A DNA stretch of 64,000 nucleotides from Sindora glabra. Lineage: Eukaryota; Streptophyta; Magnoliopsida; Fabales; Fabaceae. The notes beneath the pieces were generated by a model. The model had not been told where the DNA came from. It did not search any database and was given only the letters and a program-made list of their open reading frames with translations. Position numbers and translations under genes: made by a program. The stretch spans positions 3,713,343 through 3,777,342 of the forward strand of contig CM035227.1 in the NCBI GenBank assembly GCA_020226215.1. Direction: 5' to 3'. The first letter of the stretch is position 1. Every line of letters begins with the position of its first letter. This document shows positions 1 through 13,200 of this stretch, piece after piece.

Positions 1-3000
1 CATGAGAAGGAGGACTCCACTTTACAAGAATCTGGTTTTCTACTTTGCTGCATCGTTGTGTGTTCTTTATGAAGATGGCTCTGGTAATATCACCCAAACA
101 CTCTAAAATGACCTACACTGGTTTAGAAGGCCAAACAGAGTTAGACTGGATAATATATTTTTTGCACCATGACCAAAGCAGCCACAATGCAACTGCCCAT
201 ATCAGCTCCATGAGATCTCTTCCTAATTGCTATTTAAATTGAGTTCAAAACATTGTCGACCCTTCGATCCATAGAAGACAGCTTGATGCTTAGTTTCCAA
301 CAGAGCATTCCACATCCGTTTCACTAAGAAACAGTCCCTTAGGACATGCATGAGGTCTTACTGCACTTTCATGGTATATACTGCAAGTACTGTCTCCCAA
401 CCCTTTCCTATTTCTAGCCAGATTAATAGGAAGCCCATTATTACAACAAGGCTAGAGAAAAAATCTGATTCTCTCTGGACCTTTCCACCTCTATGCTTCC
501 TATAGAAAGGTTTTGATCCATGAACTTGAAGATTAGCTTGGTCGTAATAAGCTTGCTTGATGCTGAACTCTTCCACTGATGCTGAACTCTTTCACTTAAT
601 CGTGTTTGGTCCAAACTAGAGATTAAGAGTAGGAAAAACTGATATTCTAAGTAACATATCTCCAGAGATCCATTGAGAAAGCAGTTCCAAATCCCACTCG
701 CCTTTTGATGTAATATAATCCCTCAATGTATATGCCATATCATGAGAAAGCACTTGATTGACAGCATAGTCTCGATGTTTAAAATTGCCAAGCTAATATT
801 CCTCCCAAAAATAAGTGGACTGCCCATTATTTATATCCATTCCCAAGCCATCAGCTATATACACCCTTTCCCAAACCTTTCTATAAGAGCGAGGTAGAGT
901 TTCGAATTACAGGATGTTTGCGCCAATCACAATTTCTCTAATACTTGCCTTTGAGAATTTGACTCCATAAGGAATCACCTTCTAACAACGTCTAAAATTC
1001 ATTAAGCTTATTTCATTCATGATTTTTAAATTTCGAAATCCCAAACCTCCTGCTTCCTTACGTTTTATGAACACTTCCCAAGGAATAAAATGTAAACCTC
1101 TCTGAAATCTATCATACCCAAATAGAAACTTTTTGGAATTTCTGAATTTCAGCCAGAAAAATGGCCGAAATAGAAGCCACATGCATCGTATAGTTAGTAG
1201 GGTGCTTATGACTGATTTAACTAGGGCCAAGCTCCGATCATAAATGAACAACTTATCTTCCACCTAGCTACTTTATCTTGGACTTTTTTCACAATACGAT
1301 AGAAAGCATGTCTAGTCACTCTTTTGTGATTTAGAGAGATGCCCAAATATATATATTAAGATCCGTAGTTAGATTAAAATCACATCATTCTACAATCTAT
1401 GTATGAATTTCTGATTTTACATTTCTAAAGAAAGAAATATTTATCAATCAACTCTCTACCTCAACATTTTAGAAAAATAATTTAAGCATCTCATTAATGT
1501 GTCAATTTTTTTAATAGAACCCTCCCCAAATAATAATAAGTCATCTGTAAATATAAAATGAGAGATACTTAAACCACTTTTACTCACTTCAAGAAAAATT
1601 CACTAATGATCACCCATTGTTTCACTTATGATATGAAATAGTATATCCATATAGAGAACAAAAATATAGGGTGAGAAAGGATACCTTTGACAAATTAAAA
1701 AAAATTGTTTTACTTTCATTCTATAAAACATTAAGAGACGAAGTTTAAATACAATTCATGATTAAATTCAAAGTTCCTTCCTCTATATTAGCTAGTGATA
1801 ACACTTCCTTAATAAAATCTCAATTTAAATAGTGTGCTTCTTTGAGGTTAAATTTTATAATAAAGAAATCTCTTTTCCCTCTCATTTTTCTTATCGTGTG
1901 TATTAACTCTTGAGCAATAATGATGTTATCTTGAGCATACCTACTTAACACAAAGCTTGCTTGGAAATGGGATATTAAATTGAGTAAGCAAGGCTTAATT
2001 CAATTTACATATCTTGGTCATAATTATCTTGCTTGAATATACCTGTCTGACACAAAGCTTGCTTGGAAATAGGATCGTAAATTGAGCAAGCAAGGCTTAA
2101 TTCAATTGACAATTATCTTGGTCATGTATTTTTATAGCATTTTTCACAAAGAAATGGTGCAAAATTGATTCACAAACTCTGGTTTATTATTATTTTTCAA
2201 GATAAGATGTAGTAATGTTTTATTTTTCTCTTAAATATCCCTTGAAAAATTCCCTTAATAAAAAGAAAGGTTGAATTACCTACTACGCTATAATTTCTAT
2301 GAAAGAAAAAAATTCTAGAAAGCCATCATCATTAGGCAATTTTGTTGCATTTATGGATAGCACAATTTTTCTAACCCTTTCAAAAGTGATAGTCAACTTC
2401 AAAGACCTTGATTGATCCTTTGAAAGAATGGGGTAAGACACCCTTGTAGATACAAACATCCACTCACCAAGATTATCAATGAAGAGACTCTTATGGAAAT
2501 TGTAAATGAGTTCCTCTATCCTTTCTTTATTCTCAACCCATCCTCTATTCTGATTTGTTAACATATTGATTTTTATTGTGATTTTTTCTTACAATTATTT
2601 CTATGTGATGGTACCTAGTATTCTTGTTTCCTTTGACTAATCATTCAACTCTGGAATTTTGATACCACATAATTCTCTTTTGCTTTAATGTTTGAGCTAG
2701 CTTAGATTGAAAGCAGGCTTCCTGATCCCATAGATACAAGTTAAACCTCCTTTCCTATGCTCTTTGGATCCCTGTTATCATTGCTAGAAACTTCTTTTTT
2801 CCTTTTTTTATATTGTCAAAAATATTCTTTGTTCCATTTTTTTAGCACTAGTTAGAGATTTTAGAGATTCTCCACTATATTCATATCTACACACCATTCT
2901 TGAGACAAAAAGATTTATAATCTTTACAAGTCATCCATACTACTTTAAATCTAAAAAACCTTCTTTCCTTATCCCTTATTGAGCCAAAAAGATTAATTAA

Positions 3001-3640
3001 AATAGGGTAGTGGTCAAAGAACACCCTTAGAAGCACTTTTACATAAGTTTCATGAAACTTGACTTATTGATTTACAAAGTATAATACTCAATATAATTTC
3101 TCAACATGTAAATTGCCCCTTGCATTTGCATTTCTAACAAATTAAATTTATGAATTTTTTCATTAAATAAGTTTGCTTTTTGCCAATTAAATAGAGCACC
3201 ACCTTTCTTCTCACTTGGATCTTGAATGTCATTAAAATCACCCATGATTAACCATGATCCTAGTATATTTAATTCAATTAAGGCAAGCTCATTTTATAAA
3301 ATTTTCTTCATATCTGGGCTTGTATTAGCACACATAATAATAAGATAGCAAATATGTTCTTGGTTTATATTAACTTTCAAGTCAATAAACTAGAATTCAT
3401 TATCTTAATTGAATCTCTTTGAGATTTCTATACAACCCAAATTCCTCCAAAATAATTATCATCCTCAACTAACTCCTAACAATCTAATCTTAATTCAATA
3501 AAGATCTTTTCTACTTTCTTAACTTTCACTCTCTTCTCCAGAAGAGCTAAAACTTTAAGATTAAAAAAGTTCAATATTGTTCTAACTTGGTTGGCAAACT
3601 ATTTATTTCTCACAATTGTTAAGCTATACAAGGTGTAGGC
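1..3640 (-). pseudogene. LINE ORF2 (endonuclease, reverse transcriptase, zf-RVT), broken
   Basis: Minus-strand translation shows an exo/endonuclease block near 3200-3260 (LIMGDFNDIQDPSEKKGG, with the GDFN metal-site motif), the linker before the reverse transcriptase at 2283-2564, and the RT core at 1500-2000. RT pieces include AQDNIIIAQELIH and a polymerase motif read as FTDDLLLF at 1531-1555, where active copies have FADD. Motif A is damaged: the usual DLEKAYD reads as NLKEAHY near 1830, so the first catalytic Asp is lost. The thumb region lies at 982-1263 (LALVKSVIS, GGLGFRNLKIMNE) and a zf-RVT-like tail at 100-600 (LMHVLRDCFLVKRMWNALL). Stops and frameshifts separate most blocks. Confidence 0.85.
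1930..2130 (-). repeat. Tandem duplication of about 102 bp inside the LINE RT
   Basis: The block containing CACAAAGCTTGCTTGGAAAT starts again 102 bases later (anchors at 1949 and 2051), each copy followed by a similar GAGYAAGCAAGGCTTAATTC segment. It duplicates the RT stretch just upstream of AQDNIII, so it arose in an already non-functional copy or inactivated it. Confidence 0.8.
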
Positions 3641-3660
3641 ATTTTCTAAGACCATTCAGT

Positions 3661-5420
3661 TCAAGTAGGTTCTATTTCATAGGTATCCTCCCCTTCATAT
3701 GTACTATAATTTAGCTTTTTAATATGTTTTTGATTGCCTAAAACGTGATGCCCCACATTTTGTTCTTTTACATTTATATTAGCATTAAATATTGAATTTC
3801 CTATCAAATTGTTTCCTTCATTAGCATGATTATCCTCTTCCCAAACCATATTAGTTAAGATAACAAATCTAGACCCCATATTGGTCGCACCAATTCTCTT
3901 TATCTGTTGTCATGATTTTACTCTATTTGTGTCAAGTTTTTTTGGTGGTTGACATGACTATTGTGCCACCATCCAACCTCCAAATTGTTACCTTGAATTT
4001 ATAGTTTTTGCACCTTTTAGTTGTGCTTCCTGCTTGCAGACCCCTTTCCATTACATCTGCAACATGATCTTGTATGAATTTTGGACAAGTCTTCTTTAAA
4101 TGACCATGCTTTCCACAATTGAAGTAGAAGACACGTAGGCTTTCATACTAAGTTGCATATTTTTTCCTTTGTATGATGAACTCTGATAATATTAAAAGAA
4201 ATTGAAAGAAATTATGATTATAATTTTGCAATATTCCCTGATCTTAACTTTTTTATTATGGCATGAGAAAACTTAAAATAAATTACAAAAATAAATTATG
4301 AAGGATAAAATACTTGTATCATGTAAATCCATTTCTTAATGTTAGTATTACATAAAATAAAATAGGGAATTAAATCTCCTAATAATTTTTGTGATTACAC
4401 AATATAGTAGGCAGATAGGGTACTCAAAACCTTAGACCAAAGAAATGTGAGATAGGGACCCTTATTTATAAACTAATATGGATTGTGAATCTTATCTATC
4501 ATGGAATCTATATCCATATTATTAGTATTAGGCTAAGTATCCAATTGCCTATTAGTTAAGTCACACAGGGCCTAATCAATAATAACCTTATTTCATTAAT
4601 AAATTATGTATAAATTACAAACTATTTAACAAATAATTCCTTAATCATATTGATTTTTATACATAACACAAACATATTTACCTGAATCTTACTCTATCCT
4701 TATTGCATCAACTTTCAATATCTTCCTTACTCCATTTCCTAGTAAAGTTAAATTAAAAAATTGAATTAGGAAATCCAAAAATACATATCCATATAACAAT
4801 CTTTTCAATCAATCTTCAGAGGATTCAAATTTTGGATCCCAAGGTTGCATTATTAAATAGTGATAAAAAATAAGCCAAAGACTATTCAGGAGTGCAAATT
4901 TATAGTTTGCAACCATGCTAAATTTCACTAGATAATATTCCTTATCAATGATTTCCATAATGCCTTCTTGATCCCAGAGATAATGAAGTTTGGTTTCTAG
5001 CATTTAAAACTCTATCCTTTTGCATTGAAGTTTTATAATAAGAATCTTACACCAAGGTTTATTTATTGTTTCTTCCTCCTCCTTAGAAATCACTATAGTA
5101 AGGCATGATTTATCACCATTCAACCCCTTTTCCATTAAAAATCCATTGAAATCATCATCCTTCTCCTAATTCTCCTCATCCAAAGTCTTTTTCATTCCTT
5201 CCTCATGTTCAAAGCTCTCTTCACCTATTAAGGTATCCTTGTATGATCTTCCTTTGCCTTTAAGGTTTTCTATTTCTTCATTTAGAATTTCATCATTATA
5301 CATCTTTAGATCACTTTGGCCACCTAAGTACTACTTCCTACCTTGTTTGAGTTTCCTTAGACTTCTTCGAAGGTTATCTATTTCTTCCCCTATGACTCTC
5401 TCCTTCACAATTCTCTCCAT
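3661..5420 (-). pseudogene. LINE ORF1 (gag-like, DUF4283 plus zinc knuckle), broken
   Basis: The likely start is the ATG at 5420. An acidic and basic N-terminal stretch is followed at 4809-5060 by the DUF4283-type core; the stretch NYKFALLNSLWLIFYHYL ends in a WDPKF segment, the usual form of this domain in plant LINE ORF1. A zinc knuckle follows at about 4085-4140 (NCGKHGHLKKTC), but the first cysteine of the CX2CX4HX4C motif is Tyr. The C-terminal part at 3661-3879 begins GSRFVIL, a common motif in these proteins. ORF1 of this family normally binds RNA and forms the transposition particle. Several in-frame stops (for example just before the ATG at 5003) show it is a pseudogene. Confidence 0.8.
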
Positions 5421-6989
5421 GATGATTATTATGTTGAATCACTTTTTCTCATATCCATGATTATTATGTTGTCTCCTTCATCATGAGTTTCTTTATGTCA
5501 TTATTTCCCAAAATGTTCCACCATTTTCGCTTTAAATAATTTTTAAGCAACGAATATTTTAGCAATTTACATTATAATAATTAATAAGAGAGACAAAGTT
5601 TAACTATTATTAAATATTTTGCAATTCTCTCCCTATCTTTTTCTTCATTAATTATTGCAATAACTAAGATATTTTTGTTTATTATTAAAATATCAACTAC
5701 TTAATAATTGGAGCAAAATACATAGTCCTCTCTTGCATTTAATCAAAGTTATGCAGACATCCTTATAGTTCTAAAATATACACAAACTTTTTTTAAAGAT
5801 ATTCTCTAAATAATAATTTAGTTTTCTTATATTTAATTATCTTCTATAAATTTAATTAATTTATTATCTTATATAAAAATACTTATAGATATGAGAGAAA
5901 AGTATTAAATTTCTTCCAAAACATATGGTGTTTGTGCTTAAAGACCAGATAAAATATTATGAAATTCTATTATATTTCCATTATCATTTTCTTTCCTTTA
6001 ATAGAATTTTGATATTTTAATTCATTTTTATGTGCCAGCTACTTCATCAACATCATGTAATTGTTCCGAACAAATCACAATAACAAAATATTATAACAAA
6101 TATGAAAAGTAATTACATGTTAGTATTCATATAATTATATTAGTATTATATAATTATGGGGAAGTGTTGTATACATATTTGGTAAAGTATTTATATCAAA
6201 GGTAGCTTGTTGTTGTACAGTACAATTAGAAATTATGTACTAAGTTATAATCAATCAAAATTATGTTCTTCCTAGTAGTAGTGGAAAAATTCTTAAAATG
6301 CAATCTCGAACTTATAAAATAAATAAAGGGTAATTTTTTCATAAAATAATTATTTTGATCATTGATTATGGTCTAATAGTTAAAATTAACAGTCTCTTAA
6401 TAAAATTTTTAAAATAAACTTAGTTGTAATATTTTTGTAAAATGGAGAAAAGATTTATGTATATTTTGCAACTAAAGGAGATATTTATATAATTTTGACT
6501 AAATTTAGGAAAAATACTCTAATAATTATTGTTAAAGAAAGGGATTAACATTTTCATCCAAAAGAAAATTTGAAGGGTGCTAATTTCACATGAAGATGTA
6601 AAACTTAGCAATTCTTTGTAAAAATTTGCAATTTTTATGGATTCTGTGTAACATTTTTATAAAATGGAAAAAATTTTAGTAGGTACTGCAATATTGCCTT
6701 TAAATTAATTTCTCTCCTATCATTTCGGTAATATTTTTAATTGTTCTTAGAGGGAAAAAAAGGCAGTCATGTACAAGAATGACCAATTTGAAATGTGGGA
6801 ACTAATTTTAATGGCTCATTAATGGCTAATGCCTTTGCAATAAGAGTGCAGTTGGCTTCAGTGAAGCCAAACCGATACCCACGAGATTGCAAATCATTGT
6901 ATGTATCAATGATCATGCATCTATTTAGGGCTGGTACCACGTTAATCTATTGATCCAACCTCTAGTACATTACTACTTATATGTATACT
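5421..6989. other. AT-rich intergenic DNA, no gene seen
   Basis: The stretch lies between the LINE and the Copia element. It has no coherent ORF or recognised domain on either strand. Several short A/T homopolymers are present, but no inverted repeat strong enough to call an element. Confidence 0.6.
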
Positions 6990-6994
6990 TAAAT
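6990..6994. repeat. Target-site duplication, left copy (TAAAT)
   Basis: The five bases directly before the 5' LTR equal the five directly after the 3' LTR at 15020-15024, the size expected for Copia integrase. Confidence 0.9.
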
Positions 6995-7447
6995 TGTAAA
7001 ATGTAGATGTGGGGTACACCCATAATGGGGGACCCACATTTTATATTCATATTAATTAAATTAATATTTAGAGGTGGTTATCAGAATAACCACTTCCCTC
7101 CCCATTTAGAATGTGGGATAAAACTACAGAGCAGTTACTGAGTCATGATGTAGAGAAAGGGATAAAATTACAGAGCAGTTACTGAACCATTATGCAGAAA
7201 AAAGAAAATTGCTAAGGAGGTTGATTACATTAAATCTGAAAAGTAATTGTTTAGTTTTTTCCCCCTCTCTCTATTCTTTGTACGAATGTAATTTGAGTGT
7301 TGGGTGAAATCATCGTGAAAACAGCAAGGAGTCCAGTGTGATTTCTTGTTCACTGTGTGAATCAAAGCATCAACGTAAAAATCAACATTATTTCTGAATC
7401 AAGTAAGTAATTTTGCATTAAATTCTTCGCATTAAATTTTTTCTATA
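6995..7447 (+). repeat. 5' LTR of the Copia element
   Basis: Begins TGTAAAATGTAGATGTGGGG, as does the 3' LTR. It ends TATA where the 3' LTR ends TACA, so the canonical terminal CA has mutated to TA here. The primer-binding site follows after one base. Differences from the 3' LTR are mostly C/T and A/G changes. Confidence 0.95.
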
Positions 7448-7448
7448 T

Positions 7449-7461
7449 TGGTATCAGAGCC
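7449..7461 (+). promoter_or_regulatory. Primer-binding site, complementary to initiator Met-tRNA
   Basis: TGGTATCAGAGCC is the standard plant Copia primer-binding sequence, pairing with the 3' end of initiator methionine tRNA to prime minus-strand cDNA. It begins two bases after the 5' LTR. Confidence 0.95.
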
Positions 7462-7540
7462 AGGTTATTAAAATTAATGTCTGTGTTTCCCCATACATGT
7501 GCTGCATTGTATGAGATGCTTTGAGTTAAATGTATGTATG

Positions 7541-7711
7541 AGATGTTCTAATGATTAATTTTGGCCTACAAAGCATGTTTATTAATTTTAATTCGTTTGA
7601 TGAAATGATTTGGCCATTGATATGAGATGAGATGTTCTGATGATTAATTTTGGCCTACAAAGCATGTTTATTATTTTTAATTCATTTGATGAAATGATTT
7701 CGCCGTTGATA
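7541..7711 (+). repeat. Tandem duplication (about 89 bp unit) in the Copia leader
   Basis: The block AGATGTTCTRATGATTAATT and the roughly 70 bases after it occur twice in a row, starting at 7541 and 7630, with a few substitutions. Confidence 0.85.
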
Positions 7712-8559
7712 TGAATTTTTATTTTTAGTTGTATAATTCTATTATATCTAGAATGATACTATTAGGCATGAATTTAATAGTAATGAATGCACATAAAAAT
7801 TTCATAAAACATCCCTGAACATTAGAGAACAACCAGAACACATAAATTGCCATAAAATTCGTAATTTTTCAAATACTGGGTCCCTTGAAAAATTAATTTT
7901 TTAGGCTATAAAATTACCCTACAATGATAAAGGATAAAATTCTGAGTCCGTAGGCTTTTGAATCACTCAAATCGGACCTCTGGATCAAAAGTTATGGCCA
8001 TTTAAAGTTTCTAGATCAATTGGGTCCGTGAACCGGGTCGGGTCAACCCGATCTAACCCGCTAGAGGTTGAAAATGACGTAAATGACATGTCATTTTGGG
8101 CCTTCAATAAATGACACATCATTTTGACTAAAATGGGTCAACCCGAATGCACAAAATGACACATCATTTTTGCAAAACGAGTAAACGACACGTCGTTTCA
8201 ATAATACTAAAAAAAAAAACTCTCTCTCTTCATTCTTGGAAATGGCACGTGGGGCTAACCGCCATGTCATTTTGCCACGTGTCACACACCAATGCATAGA
8301 GGATAAAAAACTGCACATTTTGGCATTTTTCGGTGGCCGGAATCGCCACGCAAGGCAGCGCATGGACTGCACGTGCCGTCACTATGCATGTTTCTGAAAA
8401 TTTTCTAATTTTGGCTATTTTTTTCGCACGTGGAGGCGCGTGCGGGTGCATGCAGCAGTATAGGTTTGTGGAGAATTTTTAGAATTTTTTGTGACACTAT
8501 TTGTGTTGAAAAAAGTGGTAAATTGACATATTTTTTTACTAAAAATTTATTTTTCAGTC

Positions 8560-9053
8560 ATGGAATAATGGTTCTTGGAAGAATATGACCCGTATGGGTT
8601 TGTGGAGAACTATATTGAGGAACCGAGAGAATCTGATTGGGTGGATACACCAAGTAACCTTAGAAACATGCTTCACCAACTGTATGAAAGAACCTCTGAT
8701 ACATTGCATCCTATTAGTGCTATTTGGGAGAAGTAAGAAACTTGAAAACAGACCTCAAACGAAGAGGAAAAGTGTTTCCAAATTACCTTTGGGTTTGTTA
8801 CATGTTGATCGAGATTCCAAATGACAATTTTTGAAAACCAATCAAGAAAACCATTTGGTTATGCAAGGATAACAAAACTGGAGTCATAAGACGCATGGAT
8901 CTTGAAAAATGTATGGAAGAATTGAGATTGCAAGAACTCCAACAATTCAAAAACAATTGGAGTAGGACAATCCTTCTTTCACAATTCCTAAACATGAAAA
9001 GTGCACGACGAGTTGGTCACAGCACTCTAGAAAGAGGAAGAATTAGTATTTAA
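8560..9053 (+). pseudogene. Extra ORF-like block in the Copia leader, upstream of gag, unknown product
   Basis: A coherent reading frame starts at the ATG at 8560, directly after a pyrimidine-rich TTTTTCAG that looks like a 3' splice site. The first block (8569-8733) reads YDPYGFVENYIEEP and NLRNMLHQLYERTSD. After an apparent one-base loss near 8734 the frame continues to the TAA at 9051-9053, with KVFPNYLWVCYMLIEI and DLEKCMEELRLQELQQF. There are in-frame stops at 8566-8568 (TAA) and 8832-8834 (TGA). Repaired length would be about 160 aa: mixed charge, helical, no signal peptide or membrane segment. I recognise no family. The protein-like composition over about 490 bases suggests a real former ORF, either an accessory gene of the element or a captured host fragment. 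Confidence 0.5.
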
Positions 9054-9435
9054 TTTGTAATTTTTTTTTTGTGTTTGGTAGCAAAGCTCTTTTATTGTTT
9101 GAATTAGCTTCCTAAACTTATTTTTGTTCTACTTGAACTTAATTATCAATCAATACATGATTATCATCTTTATTTCAAATGTGTATATCTTATGAAATTC
9201 TATGTTTAAGTGGGAGCTCTTAGATTGCGTTGTCCTGAGAGCAATATAATATTTACATGAGTACGATCTCGTTAGGAAATAATGATAATATTTAGACACA
9301 CATGCGATAGGGGTATGGCAAACGTAAACTCCCGACCATGAACTAAGTAGTATCATTATTGTCCTGTACGAGAACCATGTAAACAAAAGACATTGTACAC
9401 TCATAGGAAATGTTCATGAATTGTGATTCAACAAA

Positions 9436-10299
9436 ATGGCTAGCAAGAGTATAATTGCTGAGTTGAATAAGGGTGATAAGTTAAACGGGGATAACTAGGA
9501 CATTTGGCATCAAAAAATTTCTTACATTTTAGAAGAGCAAGACGCTCTAGAAACCTTGAACCATGTCATGATTGAGCCTGAACAAGGGAACTCTGCTCAG
9601 CATAGGAGAGATGCTGAAGCTTATACTGTTTGGAAAAAGAAGAACAGTATTACCCGCATCACACTCTTGAGTGCAATGACAGACGACCTCATGTGTGAAT
9701 ACGAAAAATACCCAACTACTCAAGAAATGTGGATAGCCCTAAAAGAGAAATTTGGTGGTACTTCAGCCTCCAAATTAAGAAGACTCACAATCAAGTTTGA
9801 TACTTATAAACTTCGGCCTAATACGCCGATGAAACAACATTTGAGAAAGATGTCAAACATGATTCGTGAACTGAAAATAGCAGGACATGCACTTTCTGAT
9901 GAGCAGCAAGTGCAAGCAGTGATAAGATCACTCCCTGCTAGTTAGGAACATATAAAGGTAAACTTGACTCACGATGAGAGCATTATTACATTTGATGATG
10001 TGGCGCGACATCTAGAACTTGAGGATGAATGTTTGGAGGCTTGTCGGTCCTCCGGATAAGCCTATATAACAGAGGGCTCAGGATCCTCACATTCTAAGCC
10101 TAAATATAAGAAAGGCAAGAAGTTCCATAAGAGAAAAATTGGACCCCATTTCAAGGGCAAGAAAACCTTCAAAAAGAAGAAGGGAAGAAATGGCTCAAAG
10201 AACTTTGACCTGAAGAAGATCAAGTGTTATGCATGTCAGAGAATGGGTCATTTTGCTCGAGATTGCACTCAACAAAATGAGCGGAACAAGGTATTTCTG
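9436..10299 (+). pseudogene. Copia gag (capsid/nucleocapsid), broken
   Basis: The ATG at 9436 opens a UBN2-type gag. It contains ITLLSAMTDDLMCEYE and LKEKFGGTSASKLRRL, typical of this capsid family, then a Lys-rich linker and a CCHC zinc knuckle at 10225-10266 (CYACQRMGHFARDC; all four ligands intact) that binds genomic RNA. In-frame stops lie near 9497, at 9943-9945 and near 10057. The open part 9556-9945 is the longest intact segment. Gag is continuous with pol, as in other Copia elements that make one polyprotein. Confidence 0.9.
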
Positions 10300-13200
10300 G
10301 ATACTAAAAATTTACATTTTTCATATGTTTCCAGTACTATTTTTCCAACTGAATCTCATCCATTGTGGATTTTGGATTCAGGCGCCACAGGCTACGTGAG
10401 CAAGGATAGAGGATCCTATGTGGATTACCGTCGATTATCAAGTCATAGCAGGTGGCTATACATTGGAAACAACGCAAAGATTGAGGTCAAAGGAATTGAG
10501 ACATGTAAATTGGATTTGTGTGGAGGAAAGACCTTAATTTTATATGATGTATTATATGCACCTGATATTTGACGAAATTTAATTTCTATTAGTTCCTTAC
10601 TTCAATACGATTTTTCGATCAATTTTCATGATAATATTGCATATATTTTTAAAGATAATATATATTATGGTTCTGGTTTCATTTTCGATGGATTTATCAT
10701 TTTAGATATAGTTGATAATTCTACTTATGATTGCTTTACTGCTTCTACTTCCAATCTAAATGATGATATGGATATTTGGCATGTTAGACTAGGACATATT
10801 AATCAAAATAGAATGATTAAACTAGCAAAAGAAGGCTTGCTAGGACTAATTTCAAAATTGAAAATGTCCTTATGTGAACATTGTTTAGCTAGTAAAACAA
10901 TTAGAAAACCGTTCGGAAAAGGGATTAGGGCAGAAACTCCATTACAACTAATTCATTCCGACATATGTAGTCCTTTGAGTGTGAGAGCGAGGCATGGAGC
11001 TTGGTATTTCATCACTTTTATTGATGATTACTCACGGTTCGGTCATATCTATTTGATTTCACACAAATCAGAAGCATTAGAATGCTTTAAACGCTATTTG
11101 AGTGAAGTTGAAAATCAAATGGATAAGAAAATCAAAGCGCTCAAAACTGACCGTGGATGTGAATACTTATCGGAACAATTCAAAGAGTTCTATGAAGAAA
11201 AGGGAATAATAAGATAATTAATAATCCCTGGCACTCCACAACAAAATGGAGTAGCTGAAAGAAGAAATATAACTCTTCTAGACATGGTTAGGTCAATGAT
11301 GGCGCAAGCAAATCTATCATTTTCATATTGGGGAGATGCTTTATTAACAACTACTTACATACTTAACCATGTGCCCTCAAAGTCTGTTATATCCACACCC
11401 TATGAACTTTGGACAAAACGCCAACTTGATTTGAGTGTGCTCAGACCATGGGGGTCTACTGCGTATGTCCATGATACTTCCCACAGATATGAAAAATTAG
11501 GTCCAAGAGGAAAAAAATATATTTTTATAAGATATTTAGATCTATCTAAGGGTTACGTTTTCATCAGTGAAAATGAAAATGGAACAGTAACGGAACTTGA
11601 ATTAAAAGACGCCACATTTTTCAAAAATGAATTTCTTAGCAGAGGTGAAATTGATCGTACAGTCTCATTTTATGAACAGCAAGATCAAATGGATAATAGC
11701 GAGTCTTATCCATCTTATCCAAGTGGGAGCTCTCAAAGAGCACTTACTATTCCGAGTGGGAGCTCTGAAAGAGAAAAAGAAAACCCTATTTTTAGAAATG
11801 ACATAATACAGGGAACCCCACTACGAAAAAGTAAAAGAGGAAGTGTACCCAAGAAACATTTTTCGATTAAAGGATCAGCGTTTATGGTTACTACTCAAGA
11901 TGAAGAAGAGCCTAAAACAATACAAGAGGCTCTGAGTTGCCTTGCTAAGGAATAATGAAAGAAGGCAATGGAGGAAGAAATAGACTCAATGACAACTAAC
12001 CAAGTTTGGAAATTAGTTAACCTTCCATCTGGCTGAAAGGCAATTGGGAACAAGTGGATTCTCAAAATTAAAAGGAAAGCAGATGGATCAATTGAAAAAT
12101 ATAAAGCTCGGTTAGTTACAAAGGGGTATACACAACAGGAAGGAATAGACTATGAGGATACATTTTCACCTGTTGTGCATTTTAATTCCATAAGATTACT
12201 TCTAGCCATAGTAGCAAATTTAGATTTAGAATTACATCACATGGATGTAAAACCGCTTTTCTCAATGGAGAACTGGATGAAGAAATCTACATGAAACAAC
12301 CAGTAGGTTTTATACAAAAAGGAGAAGAAAAGAAAGTTTGTAAACTTCAAAGGTCCATTTACGGACTTAAATAATCATCCAGACAATGGTATTTGAGGTT
12401 ACACCAAGCGATAACCTCATTTGACTTTCAAATGATTGAGGAAGACCATTGTGTTTACATCAAGCGGTATGAAGGCAATCTAGTAATATTATCCCTTTAC
12501 GTGGATGATATACTATTAGCTGGGAATAATCTGAAATTGATTATGGCCATTAAGGAATGGCTATCCTCGAATTTTGAGATGAAAGACATCGGTGAGGCAG
12601 ATTATATCCTTGGAGTTAAAATCATTAGAGATCACTCCAAGAGATTGATTTCTCTTTCTCAAGAAACTTATTTATGGAAAGTTCTTGAGAAATTTAACAT
12701 GAAAGACTGCAAACCTATGGATACCCCTGAAATAAAAGTGAGCCATTGAGTTAAGACATGTGCCCTCAGAATGAATCTGAAAAGAAAGCAATGGAAAGAA
12801 TTCCTTATTCCAGTGCGGTTGGTAGCCTTATGTATGCAATGATGTGTACAAGATCGGATATTTGTCATGCGGTCGGACTCGTAAGTAGATACCATTCAAA
12901 TCCCAGACAAAAGCATTGGAAAGCTGTCAAGTGAATACTGAGATATCTAAAAGGTACGATTGATTACACGTTGTGCTACCAAGGAAAAGACTTGTGCTTA
13001 GTCGGATATTCTAATGCAAATTGGGCAGGAGATTTGGATGAGCGAAAGTCCACATCAGGATACTCATTCTTGCTAAACAATGGCGCCATATCATGGTGTA
13101 GCAAGAAGTAGACATGCATTGCATTGTCGACAATGGAAGCTGAGTTCGTAGCATGTTCTGCAACGGTACAAAAGGCTATATGGTTGAAAAGATTTTTAGA

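Larger units (their letters stand above)
1..5420 (-). mobile_element. L1-type LINE (non-LTR retrotransposon), decayed, 3' end cut by the window
   Basis: Reading the minus strand from 5420 down, the order of domains is that of a plant L1-clade LINE: ORF1 with a DUF4283-type domain and a zinc knuckle, then ORF2 with endonuclease, reverse transcriptase and a C-terminal zf-RVT-like region. Every domain is recognisable but broken by stops and frameshifts, so the element is inactive. The 3' UTR and poly-A tail would lie beyond position 1. No 5' boundary or target-site duplication could be seen, so 5420 is only the first plausible ORF1 ATG. It has no LTRs, and no intact copy lies in the window. Confidence 0.85.

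Noticed and set aside
5239..5460. 73-aa plus-strand ORF rich in Phe, Leu and Ser
   Set aside because: It is the antisense shadow of the LINE ORF1 N-terminal region, which reads as protein on the minus strand.
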